Source: Croceitalea marina
GTDB taxonomy: Bacteria > Bacteroidota > Bacteroidia > Flavobacteriales > Flavobacteriaceae
Length of the DNA: 64,000 bases
NCBI RefSeq assembly: GCF_042684265.1
Contig: NZ_JBHULB010000014.1
Location: 117,535-181,534, forward strand
Direction of reading: 5' to 3'
Both the position numbers and the translations under genes were made by a program. Under the pieces are notes generated by a model. That model was not told the origin of the DNA. It did not search any database and worked only from the letters and a program-made list of their open reading frames with translations. Positions 45,530-54,864 of the stretch are shown piece after piece. The number at the start of each line of letters is the position of its first letter. Position 1 is the first letter of the stretch.

Positions 45530-46897
45530 TTATTTCACTAAGTTGATTTCAACTCTTCTGTTCTGAGTTCTACCAGCTCTAGTGTTGTTTGTTGCGATTG
45601 GCTTGTCTTCTCCGTATCCAATTGCAGTTAATCTATCTGATCCAATTCCTTTATCGATTAAGAAATCACGAACTGAATTAGCACGTTTTTCAGATAAAGA
45701 CTGGTTTAGCTTAGCGCTACCAACACTATCAGTATGACCTTCAACTGTAAATTTAGCGTTAGGATACTCACTCAAAATTTGAATGATATCTACCATTACT
45801 GAAGTAGATTCAGCTTTTATAGATGCTTTACCAGTATCAAACAATATAGTTCTAGCGTAATCATTCAACTGCTTCTGTACTTCTTCAGTTACTTCTGGGC
45901 AACCATTATTAGCTACAGTACCAGCAACTTGAGGACATTGGTCATCTTTATCAAGAACGCCATCACCATCACCATCTGGCCAAGGACAACCTTTGTTTTC
46001 AGCAGGGCCAGCTTCACTAGGACAAGCATCATCTTTATCAGCTACGCCATCACCATCAGCATCAGGACAACCAGCTAAAGCGGCAATACCAGCTTCATTA
46101 GGACAAGCATCATCTTTATCAGCAATACCATCTCCGTCGGAATCAGGGCAACCGTTCATTTCTTTAGAACCAGCTGCATTAGGGCAGCTATCTTTACCAT
46201 CTTCTATTCCATCTCCGTCAGAATCAGGACAACCATTAAATGCTTCAAGACCAGCAACTTCTGGGCAAGCATCGTCTTTGTCATAGATACCGTCACCGTC
46301 AGTGTCTGTTCCACCAAAACGGATATTAAGACCAGCTAAATGTTGAAGATGAGTTACTCCGTAATCTTCAAAAGCATGCTTATATGAAGATTGAACAGTT
46401 ACACCAAGATTATCTGTGAACCAATAATTTAAGCCTAGGCCACCATTTACGGTACCAGCTCCTATTTCATCAACCCAAGTATAACCACCTCCGATTTCAA
46501 CAAAAGGATCTAATTTGGTGTTCTTAAGTATGTTATATTTGATAGTTCCATCGATAGCATAATGAGATAAATCATCGACACTTACATCTCCTAATTGATC
46601 TATTCTGTTCAAAGAACCTCTAGCTCCAATAGAAAATCCATCACCAATATATCTAGACACAGATACATAAGATACAGAAGGCAAAATATTCCAGTGGTCA
46701 TTCACATTGAAGAATTGGTTGCCGAAAGAACTTGTTTGGCCCAAGGCTTCAGAAAGTTGGCTTGCACTTGCCGGATAGGTGTCAATTGCATTTACTCCAA
46801 AACTAACCTGCCATGGATTATTCTCGTCTTGCGCTTGTAGGTTGTTTACTCCTACAAATAGTAAGGCAACAACTAAAAATTTGCTAAGATGTTTCAT
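45530..46897 (-). CDS. OmpA-family outer membrane protein with TSP3 repeats
   Basis: At 455 residues from the ATG at 46897 (MKHLSKFLVVALL). It has a signal peptide, an N-terminal 8-strand barrel (about 25-195), five calcium-binding thrombospondin type 3 repeats (about 198-340; DSDGDGIADKDDACP type), and a C-terminal OmpA peptidoglycan-binding domain (EGHTDSVGSAKLNQSLSEKR). It links the outer membrane to the wall. A strong promoter stands at 46932-46961. Confidence 0.94.
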   Translation of the reverse strand: MKHLSKFLVVALLFVGVNNLQAQDENNPWQVSFGVNAIDTYPASASQLSEALGQTSSFGNQFFNVNDHWNILPSVSYVSVSRYIGDGFSIGARGSLNRIDQLGDVSVDDLSHYAIDGTIKYNILKNTKLDPFVEIGGGYTWVDEIGAGTVNGGLGLNYWFTDNLGVTVQSSYKHAFEDYGVTHLQHLAGLNIRFGGTDTDGDGIYDKDDACPEVAGLEAFNGCPDSDGDGIEDGKDSCPNAAGSKEMNGCPDSDGDGIADKDDACPNEAGIAALAGCPDADGDGVADKDDACPSEAGPAENKGCPWPDGDGDGVLDKDDQCPQVAGTVANNGCPEVTEEVQKQLNDYARTILFDTGKASIKAESTSVMVDIIQILSEYPNAKFTVEGHTDSVGSAKLNQSLSEKRANSVRDFLIDKGIGSDRLTAIGYGEDKPIATNNTRAGRTQNRRVEINLVK

Positions 46898-46931
46898 GCT
46901 CAAAATTTTAAGTTTAAGTGTTTATTAGCTG

Positions 46932-46961
46932 CAAATGTAAGTTGTTAAGAACTATTAACAA
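46932..46961 (-). promoter_or_regulatory. Bacteroidota-type promoter of the OmpA gene
   Basis: Minus strand: TTG, a 19-nt spacer, TACATTTG, a full match to the consensus, 35 bp before the ATG. Confidence 0.75.
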
Positions 46962-47010
46962 AATCAATTACTTATTTTTTTTAACGTATTACATAGAAAA
47001 AACCATACCG

Positions 47011-48204
47011 TTAAACGATGTTTAACTCTTTACCCACTTCGATAAATGCTTTTATGGCATGATCAAGATGTTCTTTTTCATGGGCAGCGGAGAGTTGAAC
47101 CCTGATTCTCGCTTTGCCTTTGGGTACAACAGGGTAAAAGAAACCGATGACATAAATTCCTTTTTCAAGAAGTTTATCGGCCATTTGTTGTGATAGTTTT
47201 GCATCGTATAACATGACAGGAACTATAGCAGAGTCGCCATCAATGATATCAAAACCAGCTTTTTTCATGCCGTTTTTGAAATATGCCGTGTTTTTTTCAA
47301 GTTTGTCACGAAGTGATGTATCATTTTTGAGCATGTCAAAGACCTTTATTGAAGCCCCTACGATTGCCGGAGCCAAAGAATTTGAAAATAAGTAGGGTCT
47401 TGAGCGTTGTCTTAGGATTTCAATAATTTCTTTTTTGCCAGTGGTATATCCGCCCATAGCTCCACCAAGAGCTTTCCCTAAGGTTCCGGTTATGATGTCT
47501 ATTTTGTCCAATACTCCTTTTTCTTCCAGTGTGCCCCTACCTGTTTCTCCAATGAAACCAGCGGAATGGCATTCGTCGATAAGTATCATGGCATCATATT
47601 TTTCTGCTAAAACACTGATTTCATCTAATGGGGCCAGTAGCCCATCCATGGAGAAGACACCATCAGTAACAATAATCTTAAATCGAGCGTTATCGTTATT
47701 GGCCTGTTGGAGCTGCTTTTCCAAATCCCTCATATCATTATTAGCGTACCGGTAGCGTTTTGCTTTGCATAAACGAACACCGTCTATAATAGAGGCGTGA
47801 TTCAAAGAATCTGAAATAATGGCATCTTCTGCTGTAAGCAACGGTTCAAAAACCCCTCCGTTAGCATCAAAAGCAGCGGCATATAAAATGGTATCCTCAG
47901 TGCCGTAAAACTCGGCTATTTTTTGTTCAAGCTCTTTGTGGATATCCTGAGTTCCGCAAATAAACCTTACTGAAGACATTCCGAATCCGTGGGTATCCAA
48001 AGTGTCTTTAGCTGCTTGCACAACTTCTGGGTGTGATGATAGCCCTAAATAATTATTTGCGCAAAAATTGATAACCTCTTCTCCCGTTGAGATTTTGATT
48101 ACTGCCCCTTGGGGCGATGTAATAATACGCTCCTTTTTGTATAATCCTGCTTCTTCTATTTCTTTTAGTTCTTTCTGAAGATGTTCTTTTATTTTTCCGT
48201 ACAT
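47011..48204 (-). CDS. kbl: Glycine C-acetyltransferase (2-amino-3-ketobutyrate CoA ligase)
   Basis: A PLP enzyme of the alpha-oxoamine synthase family, 397 residues. It converts 2-amino-3-ketobutyrate and CoA to glycine and acetyl-CoA in threonine breakdown. Motifs are CANNYLGLSSHP, DECHSAGFIG and the PLP lysine in TGTLGKALGGAMGGYT. It lies 10 bp downstream of the AddA-like gene on the same strand. No threonine dehydrogenase gene is nearby. Confidence 0.92.
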   Translation of the reverse strand: MYGKIKEHLQKELKEIEEAGLYKKERIITSPQGAVIKISTGEEVINFCANNYLGLSSHPEVVQAAKDTLDTHGFGMSSVRFICGTQDIHKELEQKIAEFYGTEDTILYAAAFDANGGVFEPLLTAEDAIISDSLNHASIIDGVRLCKAKRYRYANNDMRDLEKQLQQANNDNARFKIIVTDGVFSMDGLLAPLDEISVLAEKYDAMILIDECHSAGFIGETGRGTLEEKGVLDKIDIITGTLGKALGGAMGGYTTGKKEIIEILRQRSRPYLFSNSLAPAIVGASIKVFDMLKNDTSLRDKLEKNTAYFKNGMKKAGFDIIDGDSAIVPVMLYDAKLSQQMADKLLEKGIYVIGFFYPVVPKGKARIRVQLSAAHEKEHLDHAIKAFIEVGKELNIV

Positions 48205-48214
48205 GGGTATTAAT

Positions 48215-51200
48215 TTATATAAAAATTGGCTTCACTGTTTCATTGATATAAACGAGAATCATGTCTTCGACAACATAATCCATCCTTCCTAAAACACTAG
48301 CATATTCTAACAATTGACTTTTATGTGTTTCATTGGCGCTTCCCGTTTTATAATCTATTATTGAAATATGTTGGTCAGCTACAACTAATCTATCCGGGCG
48401 CAATAGTTGACCTTCTGGAGTTAACAGTTCTATTTCATTATACACTATCAGATTATCCTTGAAATAAGAGCTTAGTTGTGGGTGAAAAATGACTTGTTTT
48501 AAAATTTCTTTTAGTTGATGCGCATTAGAAGCCGTAATATCTCCATCAGTTATAAGTGTTGTAATTGCCGTTTCGACATCATTATAAAAAATAACTTTTG
48601 ACAAGGCCTTGTGTATAAGATTGCCTGTCTGTATGGCTTCTAGCCTTTCCGTATCCCAAAGCATATTGGCCTTAGCGACTATGCTGAAGTTTGAGTTGTT
48701 TTTTTGGCTATATATATAAGGTATACTTTGTTCTTTCTCTTGAATATAGGAAGCTATTTTATTTTCTGTAAAATCACCAAAACTATAATTCAATCTTTCA
48801 GAACTCCAAAGATGAAGTTCTTTTAGATAATCAATAAACAATTCAGCATAGGTATTGCCTGTATTTTCTTCTGATGAGATTATGAACAAGGCATTTTTAG
48901 CTCTGGTCAAGGCCACATAAAGCACATTAAATGAATCTAACTCAGATTTTTGAAGTTCATCATTATAAATTTTAGCAGCGGTATCACCGTAATTAACTAA
49001 ATCTTTATTTGAATTGATAAGCAACTCGTTAAAACCTTCATAAGTTGCGGCATCTACAGGAAGCCAAAGTTTTTTGCTTCTATGATCAATTAGTTTTGCA
49101 TCTGCATAAGGAAAGATCACCACTGGAAACTCCAAGCCTTTGGCCTTATGTACCGTCATTATTTGAACGGCGTTAAGACTCTCGGGGGCTTTTACACTGA
49201 GCTTTTCTTTTTTGCGGCTCCAAAAATGAAGAAAAGAGAAAATACTTGAATCTTCTTTTTGAGAAAAGTCAAAAACCTCATCCATAAATTGCGTCAAGTG
49301 CGCATCTGAATTTCCTGCCAGTTGAAAATGGGTAATCGCCAGTTCCAACAAATTATAGCTTGATAATGTTTTTACAAGCTCAACGTCAAAACCATACGCT
49401 TCTTTCAAGAACGATTTAAAGGATAAAAGGTGTTGAATTATAAAATCATGCTCGTTGCCTTCATCTTTAAATAAATATACTAGCATCGCATACACCGCTT
49501 CTTTGTTTTCAAAATTTTCAATGAACTGCAGCAGCGATACTAAAAACGAGACTTCACTATTATTGGCCAATAGTAATGAATCTGGAGAGATTACGGGAAT
49601 ATCTTGCTCGGTCAAAAAGTCAGCAAGCAGAGTCCCTTTTTTGTTGTCTCGCACTAAAATGCAAATATCCTTTAACTGAAAGCCATTGCTCAAAACTTTT
49701 TTTAGAAGCTCTAATGTCTTTTCACAATAGGAATCATTTTCTATGGATACATCTTGTTTTACAAAATCAATTTCTACATAGCCGCCATTTTTTGAATTGG
49801 TCTTTTGGCGGTTTCCATCTTCAAATAATTTTTTATAATCTGAATTGTTCAGTTTGCTTGCGGCGAAGTTGAAGAAACTGTTATTAAAAGCAATAATCTC
49901 TTCTAGACTGCGCCAATTGGTGTCAAGGCTCTCAACTTTTGGTTCGAGAACAAACGGATTTGTTTTTAAACTTAGAAGATTCAAAAATTGTTCGGCCCTT
50001 CCACCTCTCCACCTATATATTGCCTGTTTGGCATCGCCTACTAGAAGTAAAGATCCTTTTTCTCCACGTTCATTTTCACTTTCTACCGCATTGCCAATTA
50101 AAGGTATAAGGTTTTGCCATTGCATTTGAGAAGTATCTTGAAACTCATCTATAAAATAATGGCGGTATTTTTCTCCTAGTCTTTCATAGATAAAAGGTAC
50201 AGGCTGATTTTTTATCTCCTCTGAAATTATGGTGTTGAATTCAGAAATAGGCAAAATGTCTTTTTCTTTTTGCAGCGTTCTTACTTCTTTAGAAATTTCA
50301 TTCAAGACAGTTAAGGGCACAATATTGTTATAGCAATTTTTCAAAAAACTTGACCGATGAACCTGTTCTTTTATGTTTGCGAAAAGAATTGAAAATTGAG
50401 GATGAAGGCTATCTAATTTTGCTTTTATGGTCTCTGGGCAAGTTTTATTGTAAAGCTTGACCGAATCGAAATTTTGTTTCCAATTTGCGGTAAAATCTAC
50501 TTTAAAGTTGCCATCTGCCAATCCTTTTATGAATTTTGGAAAAGAAGACCTCGTAAAATCTGTAAACTCAAACTGGTTGGCATTAATAAGTTCCAAAATT
50601 TCTTCAGCATATTTTTTTATGGTCTGTTCAGAGGCTTTAGTCTCATTTCTAATGGTTTTTTGTAAATGGGTAAAATCTTTTATGGTTTTATTAGCAATGG
50701 CTTTTAAATGGTAATTATGATTTTCTTGAAAAAGTAACTTTCCAAATTCGAAAAGGTCATAGGTAATATTCCAGCTTTTGTCATCTTCAATTTTTTCTAA
50801 TGAAAAGTCTAGTAACACCTGAGTAAGTTCCTGGTCTTCACCTGCCCGATTTAGCAGTTTGCCAACTGCTTCTTCAAGCAGTGCGTCAGTGTCAAGAACA
50901 ACATCGAAACCCTGTGAAATTTTTAGGTCCCTTGCGAAAGTGCGAATAATTTTATGAGTGAATTTATCAATTGTAGATACTTCAAAGAAGGCGTAATTGT
51001 GCAGTAGTTCTTTTAAAACCTGTTTTGACTTTGAGCGCAATTCTACAGGAGCCACATTAAGGCTGTTAAGCATATCGTTAAAGAGCGCAATTTTGTTTTC
51101 AGGCACTTTTTCTTGACTAAATGCATAGAGACTTTCTAAAATTCGTTCTTTCATTTCGGCCACTGCCTTATTGGTAAAGGTAATTGCCAGTAACTCACGG

Positions 51201-51337
51201 TATTTTTGTTTTGAAAGAGGCGCTAGAATAAGTTTGAGATACGCCTTGGTAAGTTGGTAGGTCTTACCCGAACCAGCAGAAGCACTATATATTTTAAAGG
51301 CGTTTGTGAGCAAGTGTTTTGCTTGCAAATTACACAT
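48215..51337 (-). CDS. AddA-like UvrD/RecB-family helicase-nuclease
   Basis: A 1040-residue protein. Helicase motifs are Walker A (YSASAGSGKTYQLTKAYL, near residue 20), FIDEFQDTSQMQW (motif II), LVGDAKQAIYRWRGG (III), TVHKAKGLEFPVVIFP (V) and LYVALTRAK (VI). The C-terminal nuclease has ISIIDYKTGSANE. With the AddB-like protein at 42724 it would form a RecBCD/AddAB-type double-strand-break resection complex. Confidence 0.88.
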   Translation of the reverse strand: MCNLQAKHLLTNAFKIYSASAGSGKTYQLTKAYLKLILAPLSKQKYRELLAITFTNKAVAEMKERILESLYAFSQEKVPENKIALFNDMLNSLNVAPVELRSKSKQVLKELLHNYAFFEVSTIDKFTHKIIRTFARDLKISQGFDVVLDTDALLEEAVGKLLNRAGEDQELTQVLLDFSLEKIEDDKSWNITYDLFEFGKLLFQENHNYHLKAIANKTIKDFTHLQKTIRNETKASEQTIKKYAEEILELINANQFEFTDFTRSSFPKFIKGLADGNFKVDFTANWKQNFDSVKLYNKTCPETIKAKLDSLHPQFSILFANIKEQVHRSSFLKNCYNNIVPLTVLNEISKEVRTLQKEKDILPISEFNTIISEEIKNQPVPFIYERLGEKYRHYFIDEFQDTSQMQWQNLIPLIGNAVESENERGEKGSLLLVGDAKQAIYRWRGGRAEQFLNLLSLKTNPFVLEPKVESLDTNWRSLEEIIAFNNSFFNFAASKLNNSDYKKLFEDGNRQKTNSKNGGYVEIDFVKQDVSIENDSYCEKTLELLKKVLSNGFQLKDICILVRDNKKGTLLADFLTEQDIPVISPDSLLLANNSEVSFLVSLLQFIENFENKEAVYAMLVYLFKDEGNEHDFIIQHLLSFKSFLKEAYGFDVELVKTLSSYNLLELAITHFQLAGNSDAHLTQFMDEVFDFSQKEDSSIFSFLHFWSRKKEKLSVKAPESLNAVQIMTVHKAKGLEFPVVIFPYADAKLIDHRSKKLWLPVDAATYEGFNELLINSNKDLVNYGDTAAKIYNDELQKSELDSFNVLYVALTRAKNALFIISSEENTGNTYAELFIDYLKELHLWSSERLNYSFGDFTENKIASYIQEKEQSIPYIYSQKNNSNFSIVAKANMLWDTERLEAIQTGNLIHKALSKVIFYNDVETAITTLITDGDITASNAHQLKEILKQVIFHPQLSSYFKDNLIVYNEIELLTPEGQLLRPDRLVVADQHISIIDYKTGSANETHKSQLLEYASVLGRMDYVVEDMILVYINETVKPIFI

Positions 51338-51388
51338 TCTTATAGTGTTCTTAACATAAAATTGGATGAATTTTTATGTTAAAACCCG

Positions 51389-51396
51389 TACTTTTG
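51389..51396 (+). promoter_or_regulatory. -7 box upstream of sod
   Basis: TACTTTTG matches TAnnTTTG, 34 bp before the sod ATG. A TTG lies 24 bp further upstream, a little longer than usual. Confidence 0.45.
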
Positions 51397-51430
51397 AAAG
51401 ACAATAGTAATAACTTAAAAACAAACAATT

Positions 51431-52039
51431 ATGCCTTTTGAACTACCGAGTTTACCATATTCGCATGACGCTTTAGAACCACATATCGATGCCCGTACTA
51501 TGGAAATACACCATGGGAAACACCATAACGGATACACTACAAAATTAAATGCTGCGATTTCAGGAACTGAGCTTGAAGGAAAATCAATAGATGATATTCT
51601 TTCTGATTTAGATATGTCTAACGGAGCAGTTAGAAATAATGGAGGAGGATTTTACAACCATTCTCTTTTTTGGAGTGTGATGTCCCCTAACGGAGGAGGA
51701 AATCCTTCAGGAGAATTGGCAAGTGCAATAGATGATGCTTTTGGTTCTTTTGATGCCTTTAAAGAAAAATTCAGTGCAGCTGCAGGAACACGTTTTGGTT
51801 CTGGATGGGCTTGGCTTTGTGTACACCAAGGGGGCAAGTTAGAGGTATGTTCTACTCCAAATCAAGACAACCCTTTGATGCCAGGTGTTGGTTGTGGAGG
51901 ACATCCAATATTAGGATTAGATGTTTGGGAGCACGCTTACTACTTAAATTACCAGAATAGAAGGCCGGATTATGTATCTGCTTTTTTTAATGTAATCAAC
52001 TGGGATAAAGTGGCTGAGCTATACTCGGCGAACAAGTAA
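51431..52039 (+). CDS. sod: Superoxide dismutase (Fe/Mn family)
   Basis: A 202-residue cytoplasmic enzyme that dismutates superoxide. Metal ligands are visible in EIHHGKHHNGY, GGFYNHSLFW and DVWEHAYYLNYQ. The choice between Fe and Mn cannot be made from sequence with confidence. It has its own promoter and terminator. Confidence 0.95.
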   Translation: MPFELPSLPYSHDALEPHIDARTMEIHHGKHHNGYTTKLNAAISGTELEGKSIDDILSDLDMSNGAVRNNGGGFYNHSLFWSVMSPNGGGNPSGELASAIDDAFGSFDAFKEKFSAAAGTRFGSGWAWLCVHQGGKLEVCSTPNQDNPLMPGVGCGGHPILGLDVWEHAYYLNYQNRRPDYVSAFFNVINWDKVAELYSANK

Positions 52040-52060
52040 AAGAAATAAGTTTTCTAATTA

Positions 52061-52095
52061 AAAAAAAGCGTGTCTTTCTAAGTCACGCTTTTTTT
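52061..52095 (+). terminator. Intrinsic terminator of sod
   Basis: AAAAAAAGCGTG / CACGCTTTTTTT with an 11-nt loop, about 20 bp after the stop. Confidence 0.9.
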
Positions 52096-52123
52096 ATGGA
52101 GTTTCCTCAAATTGGCATAATAG

Positions 52124-52193
52124 AAAAGGGCGGAGAAGTCTCCACCCTTTTCGTCCCAAATCTTACCATAAACTTAACCTACTTATGCTATGG
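52124..52193 (-). ncRNA. Putative small RNA, array copy 1
   Basis: A conserved body (starts CCATAGCATAAGTAGGTTAA) is followed by a terminator hairpin whose stem GGGTGGAGA/TCTCCGCCC pairs by a G-U on the minus strand but has an A-C mismatch on the plus strand. The promoter on the minus strand is CTTTG-N19-TAATTTAG (box 52199-52206), with the body beginning 5 nt after the box. Confidence 0.65.
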
Positions 52194-52317
52194 CGAAACT
52201 AAATTACTGGTATTGTGAGAAATAACAAAGGATATTTAACACTTTTTTGATTTTAAAAATAAAGTAAAGGACTGTTCTTTCGAGTAAAGAGAAGATAAAA
52301 CATTGATGTTCAAATAT

Positions 52318-52387
52318 AAAGAAGGCGGAGATATCTCCGCCTTCTTTCCCCAAATCTTACCATGAACTTAACCTACTTATGCTATGG
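52318..52387 (-). ncRNA. Putative small RNA, array copy 2
   Basis: Same body as the other copies. The terminator stem is a perfect palindrome here (AAAGAAGGCGGAGAT and its complement), a compensating change relative to the other copies. The promoter -7 box is TACATTTG (52393-52400) with CTTTTA 19 nt upstream. Confidence 0.7.
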
Positions 52388-52533
52388 TTCTACAAATGTA
52401 TTGTATTGCCCATGGGGAATAAAAGGTTTTGGACAAGCCCCCAATTATTCGGTTGAAATACGTAACAGAAATAAACAGATTATAAAGGCGAAAGAAAAGA
52501 ACTACATTGTACTAAGGGCAAAATAACACAAAT

Positions 52534-52604
52534 AAAAAAGGCGGAGAAATCTCCACCTTTTTTGCCCCAAATCTTACCATGAACTTAACCTACTTATGCT
52601 ATGG
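52534..52604 (-). ncRNA. Putative small RNA, array copy 3
   Basis: The best copy. CTTTTG-N19-TACATTTG (52610-52642) is a full consensus promoter, with conservation starting exactly at the predicted transcription start. The RNA is about 70 nt and ends in GGTGGAGAT/TTCTCCGCC-type stem plus six T on the minus strand. Confidence 0.75.
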
Positions 52605-52750
52605 TTCTTCAAATGTATGATAGCGTGTTGCGTATACAAAAGGTTTTAGATAAGAACCCTTACTATTGCGTTGAAATACCTACTTGAATATATGTAGTAT
52701 AAAAGCTGAAGAAAAAGAGTACAGTGGTTTAGAATGAAAGTAGTATAAAT

Positions 52751-52821
52751 AAAAAAGGCGGAGAAGTCTCCACCTTTTTTGCCCCAAATCTTACCATGAA
52801 CTTAACCTACTTATGCTATGG
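52751..52821 (-). ncRNA. Putative small RNA, array copy 4
   Basis: Body and terminator as in copy 3. The promoter is weaker: -7-like TAAATTAG (52828-52835) without a well-spaced TTG. It is nearest to the purF-like gene, which ends at 52924 and whose transcript would run into it. Confidence 0.6.
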
Positions 52822-52923
52822 CAAGTACTAATTTACTTTTTGCCTGTTCCAAACCGACTAAAAAGACGGTGAATTGTTGTTTTCATCGATGAATTACACA
52901 AACTATAGGACAAAGTGTAAAAA

Positions 52924-54822
52924 CTAATAGGCACGTTCGTTTTTCCCTTCAAAAAAGTTGATAAAAGCTCGATTTACCACACGATTTCCGCCAGGGGTAG
53001 GATAGTTTCCGGTAAAATACCAGTCACCTAGATTTTTAGGACAGGCGGTGTGCAGGTTTTCAATAGTCTGATAAATAATTTCAACTTCTGCGTTAATCGC
53101 CTCAGAACTTAAAAGCTCTCCTATTTTTTTAGAAATCTCTTCTGGTGAAAAAGGATTGTAGACCTCCTGCACATAATTTACCACATCTTTATCTTTAGAG
53201 TTTACTTGGGTCAAGCACTTTTTGTAGATGTCTTCAATTAAATTCATAGTTCCCCTTTCTTTGTGCAAAGCCAAGGCTGCTTTAAAGGCTATAAAGTCTT
53301 CCAATTTTGCCATGTCAATACCATAACAATCAGGGTAGCGAATTTGAGGTGCCGATGACACCACGATAATTTTCTTTGGAGATAATCGATCCAGCATTCT
53401 TAGAATACTCTTTTTCAAGGTTGTTCCCCTCACGATACTATCATCTATGATAACCAGATTATCATTTTTGTTTACAGACCCGTAGGAAATGTCATATACA
53501 TGCTCGACCAAATCATCTCTGCTACTATCTTGAGTAATAAAGGTTCTTAGCTTTGCATCTTTAATAGCCACTTTTTCAATTCTTGGGCGAACTTCTAGAA
53601 TTTCATGTAGTTGCTCTTTAGTTATACTGGCACCAATATTTAAAATCTGCTCTTCTTTTTTTCGGTTTAAATAATTCTGGGCTTCTTTCACCATACCGAA
53701 AAAGGAAGTTTCGGCGGTATTCGGGATATATGAAAAGACGGTATTTTGTATATCGTTCTTTACCGCTTTTAGAATTTGAGGAAAAACCAATTTTCCTAGC
53801 TCTTTTCTTTCTTGATAAATCTCTTTATCGCTTCCTCTAGAAAAATAGATACGCTCAAAGGAACATGCCTTACGTTCTGTAGGGGTAAGAATCTCTTCAA
53901 AAGACACGGCGCCACTTTTTTTGATAATAATGGCGTGACCTGGGTCCAATTCCTTTACATCATCATACTTTACATTAAATACGGTCTGTATAGCAGGTCT
54001 TTCTGATGCGACAACAACAACTTCATCGTCTTTATAGTAGTAACTTGGCCGTATCCCTGCCGGGTCACGCAGCATAAATGCATCGCCATGACCGACCAAT
54101 CCGCCCATTGCATAACCGCCATCCCAGTTTTTTGCTGCTTTGCGCAGTACCTTGGCCAATTTTAAACGTTCAGCAATTAATGGAGAAGCTTCTCTTTTAT
54201 TATAGCCTTCTTTTTTTATTTGCTTGTATATTTTGGCAACGGCATCATCTAAAAAGTGACCTATTTTTTCCATAACGGTTACGGTATCCGCCATTTCTTT
54301 TGGGTGCTGACCCAATTCCACCAAATTCCCAAAGAGTTCATCAACATTGGTCATATTAAAATTACCGGCTACAATCAGATTACGGTGCATCCAATTGTTC
54401 TGCCTTAAAAACGGGTGCACGCTTTCAATACTATTTTTTCCAAAAGTGCCGTAGCGAACATGGCCCAATAAAAGCTCACCTATGTATGGGATTTCTTTTT
54501 TCTGACGGGCAACATCTGTCGCTAGCGAAGAATCTTCTGTAATTGCAGCATTTATTCTACCGTTAATCTGCTTGAAAATATCTTGAATAGGCTGTTGCTC
54601 TATAGACCTTACCCGGCTCATATAGCGCTCCCCTGGGTTCATATCTAGTTTAATGCTTGCAAAACCAGCTCCGTCTTGGCCTCGGTTGTGCTGCTTTTCC
54701 ATCATCAGGTACATTTTATTTACGCCGTAAAAAGCCGTACCGTATTTTTCTTTGTAGTATTCGAGGGGTTTTAACAATCGAATTAAAGAAATTCCACATT
54801 CGTGTTTAATGGCATCACTCAT
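52924..54822 (-). CDS. purF: Amidophosphoribosyltransferase family protein, long form
   Basis: A 632-residue protein of the glutamine PRPP amidotransferase family, the first step of purine synthesis. The N-terminal nucleophile is Cys9 after a short propeptide (HECGISLIRL). Glutaminase motifs are NRGQDGAGF and GHVRYGT. The PRPP-binding loop is VIIDDSIVRGTTL. It is over 100 residues longer than usual PurF, with extra segments in the middle and C-terminus. It may be a second, Bacteroidota-specific form, so the symbol is tentative. Confidence 0.85.
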   Translation of the reverse strand: MSDAIKHECGISLIRLLKPLEYYKEKYGTAFYGVNKMYLMMEKQHNRGQDGAGFASIKLDMNPGERYMSRVRSIEQQPIQDIFKQINGRINAAITEDSSLATDVARQKKEIPYIGELLLGHVRYGTFGKNSIESVHPFLRQNNWMHRNLIVAGNFNMTNVDELFGNLVELGQHPKEMADTVTVMEKIGHFLDDAVAKIYKQIKKEGYNKREASPLIAERLKLAKVLRKAAKNWDGGYAMGGLVGHGDAFMLRDPAGIRPSYYYKDDEVVVVASERPAIQTVFNVKYDDVKELDPGHAIIIKKSGAVSFEEILTPTERKACSFERIYFSRGSDKEIYQERKELGKLVFPQILKAVKNDIQNTVFSYIPNTAETSFFGMVKEAQNYLNRKKEEQILNIGASITKEQLHEILEVRPRIEKVAIKDAKLRTFITQDSSRDDLVEHVYDISYGSVNKNDNLVIIDDSIVRGTTLKKSILRMLDRLSPKKIIVVSSAPQIRYPDCYGIDMAKLEDFIAFKAALALHKERGTMNLIEDIYKKCLTQVNSKDKDVVNYVQEVYNPFSPEEISKKIGELLSSEAINAEVEIIYQTIENLHTACPKNLGDWYFTGNYPTPGGNRVVNRAFINFFEGKNERAY

Positions 54823-54864
54823 GTTTCCATAAAATAAAAAAGCCCCGATTGTTCAGGGCGTGGG

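Noticed and set aside
45993..46286. 97-codon plus-strand frame inside the OmpA gene
   Set aside because: Its repeats are the antisense reading of the TSP3 calcium repeats.
52359..52526. Repeated peptide start (MNLTYLCYG) on the plus strand of the sRNA array
   Set aside because: One copy lacks the ATG and the frames end at very different places (10 to 55 codons), while the RNA features fit the minus strand.
52122..52850. Regular repeats resembling a CRISPR array
   Set aside because: Units of about 200 bp with 70-bp conserved parts and a hairpin plus T-run do not fit CRISPR repeat/spacer sizes, and no cas genes are present.
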